Source of the DNA: Aeromonas taiwanensis
GTDB lineage: Bacteria; Pseudomonadota; Gammaproteobacteria; Enterobacterales; Aeromonadaceae
Assembly: GCF_000820165.1 (NCBI RefSeq)
Contig: NZ_CDDD01000101.1
Span: 124,001-188,000 of the forward strand
Direction: 5' to 3'
DNA length: 64,000 nt
Shown: positions 49,089-58,384 of the stretch, in pieces
Numbering within the stretch: position 1 is the stretch's first letter
How the letters are laid out: each line of letters opens with the position of its first letter
The notes under the pieces: model-generated
The model's database searches: none
What the model was told of the DNA's origin: nothing
Seen by the model: the letters and a program-made list of their open reading frames with translations, nothing else
Made by a program: the position numbers and the translations under genes

Positions 49089-49245
49089 TGAGGGGTCTTT
49101 CCCCTTCACCGTATTCCAACGCCCGGCTTGCCGGGCGTTGTGCTATCCAGTGCCCCGTTTTTAGCACGAACACTAGCAATGGCCACCACCCTCGGCAGAA
49201 AACTACCCCGTAAGCGTCATTGGCCCCATTTTTGACAGGGATATA

Positions 49246-49563
49246 ATGACTCCCCCATACAAGCCGCAGGGGAGCAAGGCCGTGAGCAGAAAGCCCGACA
49301 GGATCACCGCGATGCAGCAGATCATCGACGCCGTGAAGGCGGAGTTTCCGCTCTACCAACCGGATACCTTCAAGTGCGGGCCTGACAACACCTGCATCGG
49401 CTGCCCCAAGAAGTTGATGGAGCTGGTGGATACGGACCTCTGCTACTGGCAATATCAGATCGATCGCGGCATCCCGCCCACCTTCGACGAGCTCAACCGC
49501 TTCGGCAAGCTGTGCAAGAACATCCGCCGGGCCCTGGTTCGCAATGGCCGCATCCCCGCCTGA
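49246..49563 (+). CDS. Small Cys-containing hypothetical protein
   Basis: A 105-residue protein. The notable motif is CGPDNTCIGCPKKLMELVDT with C44-x5-C50-x2-C53, plus Cys in DLCYWQ and KLCKN, which suggests metal or iron-sulfur binding. The basic N-terminus may be an artefact: ATG at codon 23 (MQQIIDAVKAEF) is an alternative start. AGGGATATA precedes ATG 49246. Family not known to me. It is separate from the DnaJ-linked cluster. Confidence 0.75.
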   Translation: MTPPYKPQGSKAVSRKPDRITAMQQIIDAVKAEFPLYQPDTFKCGPDNTCIGCPKKLMELVDTDLCYWQYQIDRGIPPTFDELNRFGKLCKNIRRALVRNGRIPA

Positions 49564-49622
49564 GCGCCCCATCGCAGCCAGGAATTAAAACATCCGCCGG
49601 CAACACCAGAGAGGTACAGAGC

Positions 49623-49997
49623 ATGACCCAGGAGAGGATACAGACCCGCTACACCCTGAATGGCCCCCTTGCCAGCCGCGCCGAGCGGGAGCAGGCCATC
49701 GCCCGAACCATCGAGGCGAACAAGCCGGACTTCTTCCCCCTGCTGGAGCGGCTGGTGGATGTGGGGGACAGCCGGGTCAAGCTCAGCCAGAAAGACCCGC
49801 TGCGGGTACTGGGGGTGGAACTCGACGGGGCCCAGACCGGCGGCAGTGCGCGCCTCGGTTACGAGTCCAACTTCGCCGAGAGCTGCCGCCTTATCGACGA
49901 ATACGACCAGCACCAGACCAGCCTGGCCTTTCGCCTCGACGGGGATCAGCTGATATTCGACCTTGAGTTGCCCATTGCCTGGAACGTCGACAACTAG
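49623..49997 (+). CDS. Small hypothetical protein
   Basis: A 124-residue soluble protein from ATG 49623 (AGAGAGGT upstream). It has ASRAEREQAIARTIEANKPDFF, then QKDPLRVLGVELDGAQTGG and a beta-rich end QLIFDLELPIAWNVDN. No family recognised. Sixty bases after the Cys-containing gene. Confidence 0.75.
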   Translation: MTQERIQTRYTLNGPLASRAEREQAIARTIEANKPDFFPLLERLVDVGDSRVKLSQKDPLRVLGVELDGAQTGGSARLGYESNFAESCRLIDEYDQHQTSLAFRLDGDQLIFDLELPIAWNVDN

Positions 49998-50117
49998 GGC
50001 ACTTCCCGCCTTCGCCCTGCCCATCACAAGAAAGGAGCCTTGCCGACTCCTTTGTCACTGACTCACCGCATCGCGCGGCTCGTCCCGCCCTCTGCGTCAC
50101 CCCTCAGGTGAAGTAGT

Positions 50118-50330
50118 TCAGGTGAGGTAATAACGCCACGACCGGACCGGCTCGGCGTAACCGACCCGGATGCAGAAGGGCGCCAGCTCGTGATTGGCCT
50201 GCTCCAGGCTGAGGGTCTGGTGGGTATCTTCCTGGCACCACTGCACGAACTCGCCGCTGTTGAAGCTGTAGTGATCCCCGTGAAAGACCCCGTGGGCCTC
50301 GATCAGTCCGATGGCTTTGTCGATCTCCAT
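50118..50330 (-). CDS. Small hypothetical protein
   Basis: A 70-residue protein: MEIDKAIGLIEAHGVFHGDHYSF..., then GEFVQWCQEDTHQTLSLEQANHEL and GYAEPVRSWRYYL. It looks like a folded small domain with no signal peptide. ATG 50330 has GGAGGC-like bases upstream. Family not recognised. Confidence 0.7.
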   Translation of the reverse strand: MEIDKAIGLIEAHGVFHGDHYSFNSGEFVQWCQEDTHQTLSLEQANHELAPFCIRVGYAEPVRSWRYYLT

Positions 50331-50391
50331 GATTGGCCTCCTGGCACTGTGCTGCTCCCCTTTAAGCTTAGCGAGCGGGGAGGCGTAGGGT

Positions 50392-50411
50392 CGATTAGCG
50401 AAGCGTAATCG
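50392..50411 (+). repeat. Short palindromic element, copy 1
   Basis: CGATTA / TAATCG arms around GCGAAGCG. It is the reverse orientation of copy 2. Confidence 0.6.
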
Positions 50412-50465
50412 TCCACGCCATTGGCCCCGTGGCGATTGGAAAAGGGAGAGAAGAGGGGTTGCTGG

Positions 50466-50525
50466 CAGAACAGCGGCAACCGGTTTTCGCGAACGTCTGA
50501 TTACGCCTCGCTAATCAGACCTACG
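50466..50525 (+). repeat. 60-bp repeat unit A with palindromic element copy 2
   Basis: It begins CAGAACAGCGGCAACCGGTT and contains the 9-bp stem 50495-50503 / 50512-50520 (GTCTGATTA / TAATCAGAC) with loop CGCCTCGC. It aligns without gaps to unit B, offset 74 bp. Confidence 0.7.
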
Positions 50526-50539
50526 GGCTAAAATGCCTA

Positions 50540-50599
50540 CAGAATGGCGACAACTGGTTTTCGTGAACTTCTCATTACGTTTCGCCCATCACGCCTGCA
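50540..50599 (+). repeat. 60-bp repeat unit B (degenerate)
   Basis: It begins CAGAATGGCGACAACTGGTT and follows unit A base for base with scattered changes. Its palindrome is decayed (CTCATTACG...CCCATCACG). Confidence 0.65.
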
Positions 50600-50718
50600 G
50601 TCCTCATAACCAAAATTCAGTCTTGGCATAAGATAATAATCTTCCTAATTATGATAACCTGTAAACCAATCTGCTTAAGAGTCAACTTCAAGAGTCGCTT
50701 CTTTACTTGGAAAAGAAT

Positions 50719-52275
50719 ATGGACGTTAATCACAAGATAAGACTAATAGCAAGTTACATTGGACCAAGGTTGTTAACCTATAGCCTTGCCATTGATTCTG
50801 AGAAACCTGAAGAACTAGACAAAATCGCAGCATCACTATCAGAGGTTCAGAATGAGGTCGTTCATTTTCTAGCGAAGAAAATTGAAGAGATTAGGATTAG
50901 ACAAGCAACTGAAGGGATAATAGGAGATAGCATATCCCTTTCACTATCCTCATTAGGAATAGATGGAAAAAACATTTTTGATTTTTTCAGAAAACATTGT
51001 GGCGGTAGTTACCCACAATATAAAACAGATGACCCTATACTATCCTTGCTAGTGACTACATGTATTTCTGAATATCCAATATTGATGTTGAGACATTCGC
51101 AGGGAAGTCATGATGTAGGAATGTATATAAACACCAACCATGACAATGCAATTAAGTTCATTTCCTTGGTTAAAAGTGACATCCTTAACAAAATAACCAA
51201 TCAAAAGGATGGCTTTGACTACTGTTTTTCTGTGAGGTTGGACAACGGCACTGAGTTTTCCACTCAAGTATATTCTGCATTCAACACCCTTATTATAAGA
51301 TCATTTCAAAATGCCTGTAACAAAATGGCATATTCATTATCTGATGTATTAAAAGAAATTGATATAAATCTAAATTCACTTAGGGGGTTAGCTAGCAACG
51401 GTGAGATTGAGTATTCATATTTCATGGGAATTAGAGGTATGAACTTTGATGGGTTTACAGATATTGAGTTTGATCAAAATACCTATCTACGGCAATTTGA
51501 CTCACCGTCTAATCCAAGTGTTCACTCTCTAACTACGACATCTCACAATTTCAACGGCGAAAGTAACTACATTTCAGGCCATGTTCTAGAGATAAAAGAA
51601 AAAACACGCCTGATTGATACTAACGCCAGCATGACATGTGCAATGGAGGAGCATTGCCATAAAAAAATAACTAATATTATCGACACGCTAAAATTAGCGT
51701 TAGCTTTTGCTCTGAGGGAAGATAGAGGAATATCGCATAGCTTTTCTGAAAGCGGTTTTCCTTTGCTGATCCCTGGGAATTATTCCATTAGCAGCACCCC
51801 ACCCAGTAAATATCTTATAGTTGATGAAAAGGACGTAGCGCCCATTAAGGGTTGGTTTAAGAAACTTTCAGATACAAACTTAAAATACATTAACATTCCT
51901 TTACAAAGGTTAAAAAATGCAATATTTGAACGCATTCATCCTGAAGATGCGATTGTGGATGCAATAATTGCTTGGGAAGGAATGTTCAGTGAAGCTTTCG
52001 AAACATCATTCAAAGTCACCGCTAGCATGGCAAAATATTTGGCAGAACCTGCAGATAGAGATGAGCTTTATCAGAGACTACGTAAACTGTATACTTTACG
52101 CAGTGAAATTGTCCACGGTAAAAAAAGCAAACTAATGACTCCTGACAATGTTGATTCATTGAGAAGTGAGGTAATTGACATTGGTATCCGCTGCATAACA
52201 AAATTAATATCAGATCATGACATACTCCCCAAGTCATCAGGTGAGAGAGTCAAAGAAATACTTGTTAATCGCTAG
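50719..52275 (+). CDS. AT-rich orphan gene with C-terminal ApeA-like HEPN motif
   Basis: A 518-residue soluble protein, ATG 50719 (an in-frame TTG lies four codons earlier). G+C is near 36% against about 62% around it, a strong sign of transfer. The first 350 residues match no family I know. The C-terminal 120 residues fit an ApeA-like HEPN domain: AIIAWEGMFSEAF, then RLRKLYTLRSEIVHGKK with the R-x4-H ribonuclease motif at about 461-466. ApeA is a single-gene anti-phage system that cleaves tRNA or RNA. The gene stands alone between core genes, so a defence role is inferred. Confidence 0.8.
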   Translation: MDVNHKIRLIASYIGPRLLTYSLAIDSEKPEELDKIAASLSEVQNEVVHFLAKKIEEIRIRQATEGIIGDSISLSLSSLGIDGKNIFDFFRKHCGGSYPQYKTDDPILSLLVTTCISEYPILMLRHSQGSHDVGMYINTNHDNAIKFISLVKSDILNKITNQKDGFDYCFSVRLDNGTEFSTQVYSAFNTLIIRSFQNACNKMAYSLSDVLKEIDINLNSLRGLASNGEIEYSYFMGIRGMNFDGFTDIEFDQNTYLRQFDSPSNPSVHSLTTTSHNFNGESNYISGHVLEIKEKTRLIDTNASMTCAMEEHCHKKITNIIDTLKLALAFALREDRGISHSFSESGFPLLIPGNYSISSTPPSKYLIVDEKDVAPIKGWFKKLSDTNLKYINIPLQRLKNAIFERIHPEDAIVDAIIAWEGMFSEAFETSFKVTASMAKYLAEPADRDELYQRLRKLYTLRSEIVHGKKSKLMTPDNVDSLRSEVIDIGIRCITKLISDHDILPKSSGERVKEILVNR

Positions 52276-52291
52276 CCAATATCAGAATTAG

Positions 52292-52317
52292 ATGAAGGGC
52301 GCTTTCGCGCCCTTCAT
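52292..52317. terminator. Putative terminator between HEPN gene and parC
   Basis: ATGAAGGGCGC / GCGCCCTTCAT perfect stem with TTTC loop between convergent genes. T tracts are poor on both sides. Confidence 0.65.
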
Positions 52318-52323
52318 TAATAA

Positions 52324-54618
52324 TTACCCTTCCTGATTTTCCCCGGCTACCGGTTCGGCGCCGGCGACGGGTTCAATCTCGATGCGATCGACCCGCTGCA
52401 AACCGCGGGGCAGCTTGGCGCCGCGGCGACCACGTTCGCCACGGTAGTAGTCGAGATCTGAAGGTTTCAGGGTCAGCTTGCGCTTGCCGGCAAACAGGGT
52501 CACCGACTGGCCCTGCGGAATGACGGCAGCCATCACCACAAACTCCTCTCGTGCCTTCACGCGCGCCGACGGGATGCTGATGAGCTTGTTGCCCTTGCCC
52601 TTGCCGAGCACCGGCAGGGTATTGAGCGGGAACAGCAGCATGCGCCCCTCGTTGGAGATGGCCATGCAGAGATCCGTGTCCGGCGCGCCTATCTTCTGGG
52701 GCGCCATGACGATGCCCCCTTCCGGTACGGTGAGCAGCGCCTTGCCGTTCTTGTTCTTGCCAATCAGGTCGTCGTATTTGCAGACGAAGCCGTAACCGGC
52801 GTCGCTCGCGATCAGATACGGCTCGCCCTCGTTGCCCATCACCAGATGGCGCACCTCTTCACCAGCCCCCAGCGCGAAGCGGCCGGTGAGCGGCTCGCCC
52901 TGACTGCGGGCGGAGGGCAGGGTGTGAGCCTCCAGCGAGTAGGTTCTCCCCAGGGTGGAGAGGAACACCGCCTGCTGGTTGCTGCGGCCATGGGCGTGGG
53001 CCAGATAGCCATCCCCCGCCTTGTAGGAGAGCCCGGCCACGTCCACGTCGTGGCCCTTGGCGGCGCGCACCCAGCCCTTGTCGGAAAGGATGACGGTGAC
53101 CGGCTCACTCGGGGTCAGCTCCTTCTCAGTCAGGGCCACGGCGGTGGCGCGCTCCACCAGCGGGGTGCGGCGATCGTCGCCGTACTTCTCGGCATCCGCC
53201 AGGATCTCTTTCTTGAGCAGGGTGCTGAGACGGCGCTCGGAACCCAAGATCAGTTCCAGCTTGTCGCGCTCTTCGGCCAGCTCATTCTGTTCGGCGCGCA
53301 GCTTGAACTCTTCGAGCTTGGCCAGGTGGCGCAGTTTGAGCTCGAGGATCGCCTCGGCCTGGGTCTCGCTGATGTTGAAGCGCTCCATCATCACCCGGCC
53401 CGGCTCTTCCTCGGTGCGGATGATCTCGATCACCTCGTCGATGTTGAGGTAGGCGATCAGCAAACCTTCGAGAATGTGCAGGCGAGCCAGCACCTTGTCG
53501 AGGCGATACTGCAGGCGGCGGCGCACCGTCTCACGACGGAAGCTCAGCCACTCGGTGAGGATGGTCTTGAGGTCTTTCACCTGGGGACGGTTGTCCAGAC
53601 CCAGGATGTTGAGGTTGACCCGGTAGTTCTTCTCCAAGTCCGTGGTGGCGAACAGGTGGGCCATCAGCCCCTCCACGTCCACCCGGTTGGAGCGCGGCAC
53701 TATCACCAGACGGGTCGGGTTCTCGTGGTCCGACTCATCGCGCAGATCGGTCACCATGGGCAGCTTTTTGGCCACCATCTGGGCGGCAATCTGCTCCATG
53801 ATCTTGGCGCCTGAGGCCTGATGGGGCAGCGCCGTGATGACGATGTCGCCATCCTCCTCGCTCCAGACCGCTCGCTGCTTGATGGAGCCTTTGCCGGTCT
53901 CGTAGATTTTGCGGATGTCGTCCCGCGGCGTGATGATCTCGGCATTGGTCGGGTAGTCCGGCCCCTGCACATGGGCCATCAGGGCATCCAGGCCGGCATT
54001 GGGGTTATCCAGCAGCTCCACACAGGCGTGGGCCACTTCCCGCGCGTTGTGGGGCGGGATATCGGTCGCCATCCCCACCGCGATGCCGGTCACCCCGTTG
54101 AGCAGGATGTGGGGCAGGCGGGCAGGCAGCACCACGGGCTCTTTCATGGTGCCGTCGAAGTTCGGCGTCCACTCCACCGTGCCTTGCCCCAACTCGGAGA
54201 GCAGCAGCTCGGAGAAGCGCGACAGCCGCGCCTCGGTATAACGCATGGCGGCGAAGGATTTGGGATCGTCCGGCGCACCCCAGTTGCCCTGACCGTCCAC
54301 CAGCGGGTAGCGGTAGGAGAAGGGCTGGGCCATCAGCACCATGGCCTCGTAACAGGCGCTGTCGCCGTGGGGGTGATATTTACCCAGCACGTCACCCACG
54401 GTACGGGCAGACTTCTTGTGCTTGGAGAGGGCCGACAGCCCCAGCTCGCTCATGGCGTAGATGATGCGCCGCTGCACGGGCTTGAGGCCGTCGCCGATGT
54501 GCGGCAGGGCCCGATCCATGATGACGTACATGGAGTAGTTCAAGTAAGCCTGCTCGGTGAAGGTGCGCATTGGCTGGCGCTCCACCCCGTCCAGACTGAG
54601 CTCGATAGCATCACTCAT
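52324..54618 (-). CDS. parC: DNA topoisomerase IV subunit A
   Basis: Decatenates daughter chromosomes with ParE. 764 residues (E. coli 752). The quinolone-target region reads [14 protein letters not shown], with S87 and E91 equal to wild-type S80 and E84 of E. coli. The active-site Tyr is Y127 in [24 protein letters not shown] and the C-terminal beta-propeller region with [12 protein letters not shown] follow. ATG 54618. parE lies 83 bp upstream on the same strand. Confidence 0.98.
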   Translation of the reverse strand: MSDAIELSLDGVERQPMRTFTEQAYLNYSMYVIMDRALPHIGDGLKPVQRRIIYAMSELGLSALSKHKKSARTVGDVLGKYHPHGDSACYEAMVLMAQPFSYRYPLVDGQGNWGAPDDPKSFAAMRYTEARLSRFSELLLSELGQGTVEWTPNFDGTMKEPVVLPARLPHILLNGVTGIAVGMATDIPPHNAREVAHACVELLDNPNAGLDALMAHVQGPDYPTNAEIITPRDDIRKIYETGKGSIKQRAVWSEEDGDIVITALPHQASGAKIMEQIAAQMVAKKLPMVTDLRDESDHENPTRLVIVPRSNRVDVEGLMAHLFATTDLEKNYRVNLNILGLDNRPQVKDLKTILTEWLSFRRETVRRRLQYRLDKVLARLHILEGLLIAYLNIDEVIEIIRTEEEPGRVMMERFNISETQAEAILELKLRHLAKLEEFKLRAEQNELAEERDKLELILGSERRLSTLLKKEILADAEKYGDDRRTPLVERATAVALTEKELTPSEPVTVILSDKGWVRAAKGHDVDVAGLSYKAGDGYLAHAHGRSNQQAVFLSTLGRTYSLEAHTLPSARSQGEPLTGRFALGAGEEVRHLVMGNEGEPYLIASDAGYGFVCKYDDLIGKNKNGKALLTVPEGGIVMAPQKIGAPDTDLCMAISNEGRMLLFPLNTLPVLGKGKGNKLISIPSARVKAREEFVVMAAVIPQGQSVTLFAGKRKLTLKPSDLDYYRGERGRRGAKLPRGLQRVDRIEIEPVAGAEPVAGENQEG

Positions 54619-54701
54619 GTGATTTTCTCTTTCGGTTCGGGAGCCCCCACAGGGCGGCTCCGGCTAAATGCTTGCCGGCCCCGACAGGGCCGGCCAACGG
54701 C

Positions 54702-56600
54702 TTAGATGATGGCGAGGTTGCCCTTCTCTTCCAGCCACTCACGGCGATCGCTCGCCCGCTTCTTGGCCAGCAGCATGTCCATCAGCTGCAGGGTCTCATC
54801 CCCCTCATCCCCTTCCGCACCCATGGTGAGTTGCACCAGGCGGCGAGTGTTGGGATCCATGGTGGTTTCCCGCAGCTGTTTCGGGTTCATCTCACCCAAG
54901 CCCTTGAATCGGGTCACCATCACCTTGCCCTTCTTCTTCTCGGCTTCGACCCGCTGCAGTACGCCGTTCTTCTCGTCCTCGTCGAGGGCGTAGAAGACCT
55001 CCTTGCCGATGTCGATGCGATAGAGGGGCGGCATGGCCACATAGACGTGACCCTTTTCGACCAGGGTTCTGAAGTGCTTCACAAAGAGGGCGCAGAGCAG
55101 GGTGGCGATGTGCAGACCGTCCGAGTCCGCATCCGCGAGGATGCACACCTTGCCGTAGCGAAGGCCACTGAGGTCGTTGGAGTCGGGGTCGAGCCCGATG
55201 GCCACCGAGATGTCGTGCACTTCTTGCGAGGCGAGCACCTGACCGGCTTCGACCTCCCAGGTGTTCAGGATCTTGCCGCGCAGGGGCATGATGGCCTGGA
55301 ACTCGCGATCCCGCGCCTGCTTGGCGCTGCCGCCCGCGGAGTCACCCTCCACCAGGAAGAGCTCCCCCTGCATGGGGTCGGCGCAGCCGCAGTCGGTGAG
55401 CTTGCCGGGCAGGGCCGGGCCCTGGGTAATCTTCTTGCGCACCACCGTCTTGGCGGCGCGCATGCGGCGCTGGGCGCTGGAGATGCAGAGCTCCGCCAGC
55501 TGTTCGGCGAGCTCGGTGTTGCTGTTCAGATAGAGGCTGAAGGCATCCTTCACCACGCCCGACACGAACGCCGAGCTCTGGCGGGAGGAGAGCCGTTCCT
55601 TGGTCTGACCGGCAAACTGGGGATCCTGCATCTTGATGGAGAGGATGTAGGCGCAGCGATCCCAGATATCCTCCGGAGTGAGCTTGACCCCGCGCGGCAG
55701 GAGGTTGCGGAACTCGCAGAACTCGCGCATGGCGTCGAGCAGCCCCTGACGCAGGCCGTTGACGTGGGTACCGCCAAGCGCCGTGGGGATCAGGTTCACA
55801 TAGGATTCGGCGAGGCACTCGCCCCCTTCCGGCAACCAGCACAGGGCCCAGTCCACCGCCGATTGCTCGGAGCTGAAGGAGCCGACGAAGGGCTGCTCCG
55901 GCAGGCAGGTGAACTGCTTGACCGCGTCGACCAGGTAATCCTTGAGGCCATCTTCGTAGCACCACTCCAGCTTGATGCCAGTGTTCTTGTCGAGGAACTT
56001 GATGGTGAGGCCCGGGCAGAGCACGGCCTTGGCCTTGAGCAGGTGCTCGAGCTTGGAGACCGAGAAGCGCGGCGAGTCGAAATAGCTCGGCTGGGGCCAG
56101 AAGCGCACCCGGGTGCCGGTGTTGCGGCGGCCGCAGGTGCCTGTGATGGTCAGCTCCTGTACCTTCTCGCCACGCTCGAAGGCGATGTCATAGACCTGGC
56201 CGTCCCGGCGCACCGTCACCTCGACCCGCTCGGAGAGGGCGTTCACCACCGAGATCCCCACCCCGTGCAGGCCGCCGGAGAACTGGTAGTTCTTGTTGGA
56301 GAACTTGCCCCCCGCGTGCAGCTTGCAGAGGATGAGCTCCACCCCGCTGACCCCTTCCTCCGGGTGGATGTCGACCGGCATGCCGCGACCGTCGTCGATC
56401 ACCTCGAGGGACTGGTCCTCGTGCAGGATCACCTCCAGATTGCGGGCATGCCCCGCCAGCGCCTCGTCGACGCTGTTGTCGATGACCTCCTGGCCGAGGT
56501 GATTGGGCCGGGTGGTGTCGGTGTACATGCCGGGGCGACGACGCACCGGTTCGAGGCCATTGAGGACCTCAATGGCATCCGCATTGTATTGAGTGGACAT
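54702..56600 (-). CDS. parE: DNA topoisomerase IV subunit B
   Basis: ATPase subunit of topoisomerase IV. 632 residues (E. coli 630). The start MSTQYNADAIEVLNGLEPVRRRPGMY is diagnostic. GHKL ATP motifs: NSVDEALAG, DDGRGMPV and GGLHGVGISVVNAL. TOPRIM region: LVEGDSAGGSAKQARDR and ILADADSDG. ATG 56600; the frame continues upstream without homology. In E. coli parE is next to yqiA; here two extra genes intervene. Confidence 0.98.
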   Translation of the reverse strand: MSTQYNADAIEVLNGLEPVRRRPGMYTDTTRPNHLGQEVIDNSVDEALAGHARNLEVILHEDQSLEVIDDGRGMPVDIHPEEGVSGVELILCKLHAGGKFSNKNYQFSGGLHGVGISVVNALSERVEVTVRRDGQVYDIAFERGEKVQELTITGTCGRRNTGTRVRFWPQPSYFDSPRFSVSKLEHLLKAKAVLCPGLTIKFLDKNTGIKLEWCYEDGLKDYLVDAVKQFTCLPEQPFVGSFSSEQSAVDWALCWLPEGGECLAESYVNLIPTALGGTHVNGLRQGLLDAMREFCEFRNLLPRGVKLTPEDIWDRCAYILSIKMQDPQFAGQTKERLSSRQSSAFVSGVVKDAFSLYLNSNTELAEQLAELCISSAQRRMRAAKTVVRKKITQGPALPGKLTDCGCADPMQGELFLVEGDSAGGSAKQARDREFQAIMPLRGKILNTWEVEAGQVLASQEVHDISVAIGLDPDSNDLSGLRYGKVCILADADSDGLHIATLLCALFVKHFRTLVEKGHVYVAMPPLYRIDIGKEVFYALDEDEKNGVLQRVEAEKKKGKVMVTRFKGLGEMNPKQLRETTMDPNTRRLVQLTMGAEGDEGDETLQLMDMLLAKKRASDRREWLEEKGNLAII

Positions 56601-56728
56601 GGAGGGCCTTGCGAATTGACGTTTGGGGGGAATCTTAACTGCTAGGCGGGGGCAGAACAAACTCCCAGCACAGAAAGCTTGATCTGAATGGGTGCCCTGC
56701 CATTTTTCGGGAGAACGCCGGGCCGGTC

Positions 56729-57124
56729 TTAACGGTCGGCCGGATGGTGGATGCCGTCCAGCACCGGCACCTCGCCGAGCTCGAACGGATTGACCCCCTC
56801 AAGGCAGGCGAGGTTGTAGCCATACTCCGCCGGGTTGGAGCGACGCTGGTGATGGGTGTAGATGCCGCAGACAGAGCAGAAATAGTGCTTCGCGGTGCGG
56901 GTATTGAACTGGTAGCAGCGAAGCGCCGCCTCCCCCTGCAGGATGCGGATGCCGGAGAGCGGCACCGAGGCGACGATGGCCCCCCGCCGCCGGCAGAGGG
57001 AGCAGTCGCAGCGGCGCGGATCCACCACGCCGTCCGGCAGGGTCAGCTCCAGCACCACGGCGCCGCAATGACAGCTGGCGGTGTGTTTCTCTTGAATGGG
57101 GGTATTGCCGATACGCTTGATCAT
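56729..57124 (-). CDS. GFA/CENP-V-family zinc-binding protein
   Basis: A 131-residue single-domain protein. Zinc ligands are visible: CHCGAV near residue 19, RCDCSLCRRRGA near 40-50, and FCSVCGIYTHH near 82-92. This is the glutathione-dependent formaldehyde-activating (Gfa) fold; only a few members have shown enzyme activity. ATG 57124 has AAGGAGG upstream. It sits between parE and a Nudix gene. Confidence 0.9.
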   Translation of the reverse strand: MIKRIGNTPIQEKHTASCHCGAVVLELTLPDGVVDPRRCDCSLCRRRGAIVASVPLSGIRILQGEAALRCYQFNTRTAKHYFCSVCGIYTHHQRRSNPAEYGYNLACLEGVNPFELGEVPVLDGIHHPADR

Positions 57125-57160
57125 CCGGCCTCCTTGCAGACGGTTCAGGTTCCGAGCCAA

Positions 57161-57784
57161 TCAATCGAACAGGGTATCTCGCCGCCCTTGCCGCACATGG
57201 TCATGGAGGGTGCGCAGCTGGGATGCCACCACCCGATGGTGAGAGAGGGGTGGCAACGCATCGATGGGGAAGTACCCGGCGCCCTGAGTTTCATCGGTCT
57301 CGCCCAGCAGCTGGCCACCCGTCACCTCGCACAGGAAGAAGGCCTTGTGGGCGTGGGGCAGCTGGGGCGGATGGGGGTGCCTGAGCTTGTCGAACAGGGC
57401 CAGCAGCTGCACGGCCCGGCACGCCAGGCCCGTCTCCTCCGCCACCTCGCGCACCACAGCCCCCGCCGGCGAGTCGCCGACGTCACACCAGCCCCCCGGC
57501 AGGGTCCAGGCCCCGTCGCTGCGCTCCTGCACCAGCAGGATCTGTCCGGCCTCATCGAGGATGAGCGCCCGCACGTCCAGCTTGGGGGTGGGGTAGCCAC
57601 TATCGAGGGCAATCCAGTCGCCGATGGCTGCGGGATCCAGCTCGCTCTGGCTGGCGATAAGGGCGACCGTGGCCGCGCGCAGCGCCTCGAAGCGGCCGAT
57701 GTCGAAGGGGTCTTTGGAGTAGGTGAGCCCCGCCTGCGCCGTGGCCAGCACCTGTTCGAGGAAGGCGGCCAACGGCGGTTGCAC
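57161..57784 (-). CDS. Nudix hydrolase with N-terminal Nudix-associated domain
   Basis: A 207-residue protein if started at GTG 57784, two bases after the yqiA stop; the frame is open further upstream but overlaps yqiA. The N-terminal region (1-60, EQVLATAQAGLTYSKDPFDIGRFEAL) is the domain often found before Nudix in ADP-ribose or nucleoside-diphosphate hydrolases. The Nudix box is GGWCDVGDSP..VVREVAEETGL near residues 100-122. Substrate not known. Confidence 0.85.
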   Translation of the reverse strand: MQPPLAAFLEQVLATAQAGLTYSKDPFDIGRFEALRAATVALIASQSELDPAAIGDWIALDSGYPTPKLDVRALILDEAGQILLVQERSDGAWTLPGGWCDVGDSPAGAVVREVAEETGLACRAVQLLALFDKLRHPHPPQLPHAHKAFFLCEVTGGQLLGETDETQGAGYFPIDALPPLSHHRVVASQLRTLHDHVRQGRRDTLFD

Positions 57785-57786
57785 GG

Positions 57787-58374
57787 CTAGAGCCCGAGGA
57801 AGCGAATGATCTGGGCGGGATAGCGCTCGAAGCCTGTGAAGGCGTGATTGCCACCGCATTCCAGGGAGAGGCGGGCGAAGGCGTACTCCTGCAGCGCCTT
57901 GCGATAGTCGAGCACTTCATCGTCCTGCTGCTGCAGGATCCAGAGCCGCTCGGGGGCCGTGACCGGTACCGCCAACGCCCGCAGCTCGTCCATGTGCGCC
58001 GGCAGCAGTTCAAACTGCTCGTTCGTGTAGGGATTGGTCTGGGGGCCGAGATAGTCGCACAAGAGCTCGTGGGGGCGCACCGCCGGGTTGATGAGGGCGG
58101 CACGGCAGCCGTACAACTCGCTCACCCTGGTCGCCATAAAGCCGCCGAGGGAGCTGCCCACGGCGCCGAGGCGCAGCCCCTCCCCATGACGGGCCTGCAG
58201 CCCGGCAAGGGTCTGCTCGATGGCCGCCCAGGCCTGCGCCGGAGTATTGGGCTGGGCCGGGATCACCACCTCGATGTCGGGTCGGTTGGCGGCCACCCAG
58301 GCCGCCATCTGTTGCGCCTTGGCGGAACCCGGTGAGGAGTTGAAACCGTGCAGGTAGAGGAGGACGGGCTTCAT
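57787..58374 (-). CDS. yqiA: YqiA-family esterase
   Basis: A 195-residue alpha/beta-hydrolase. YLHGFNSSPGSAKA at residues 7-20 is the oxyanion region. The nucleophile elbow is GSSLGG near 72-77. Asp in QQQDDEVLDY and His in GGNHAFTGFER complete the triad. E. coli YqiA hydrolyses short-chain esters; natural substrate unknown. ATG 58374, 10 bp after cpdA on the same strand. Confidence 0.92.
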   Translation of the reverse strand: MKPVLLYLHGFNSSPGSAKAQQMAAWVAANRPDIEVVIPAQPNTPAQAWAAIEQTLAGLQARHGEGLRLGAVGSSLGGFMATRVSELYGCRAALINPAVRPHELLCDYLGPQTNPYTNEQFELLPAHMDELRALAVPVTAPERLWILQQQDDEVLDYRKALQEYAFARLSLECGGNHAFTGFERYPAQIIRFLGL

Positions 58375-58384
58375 GCAGTGCTCC

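Larger units (their letters stand above)
50331..50718. other. Intergenic repeat-bearing stretch before the AT-rich gene
   Basis: No gene seen. It carries two inverted copies of a GATTAGCGARGCGTAATC palindrome and two degenerate direct repeats of about 60 bp. Base composition falls towards 35% G+C from about 50600, where the foreign-looking gene begins. Confidence 0.7.
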
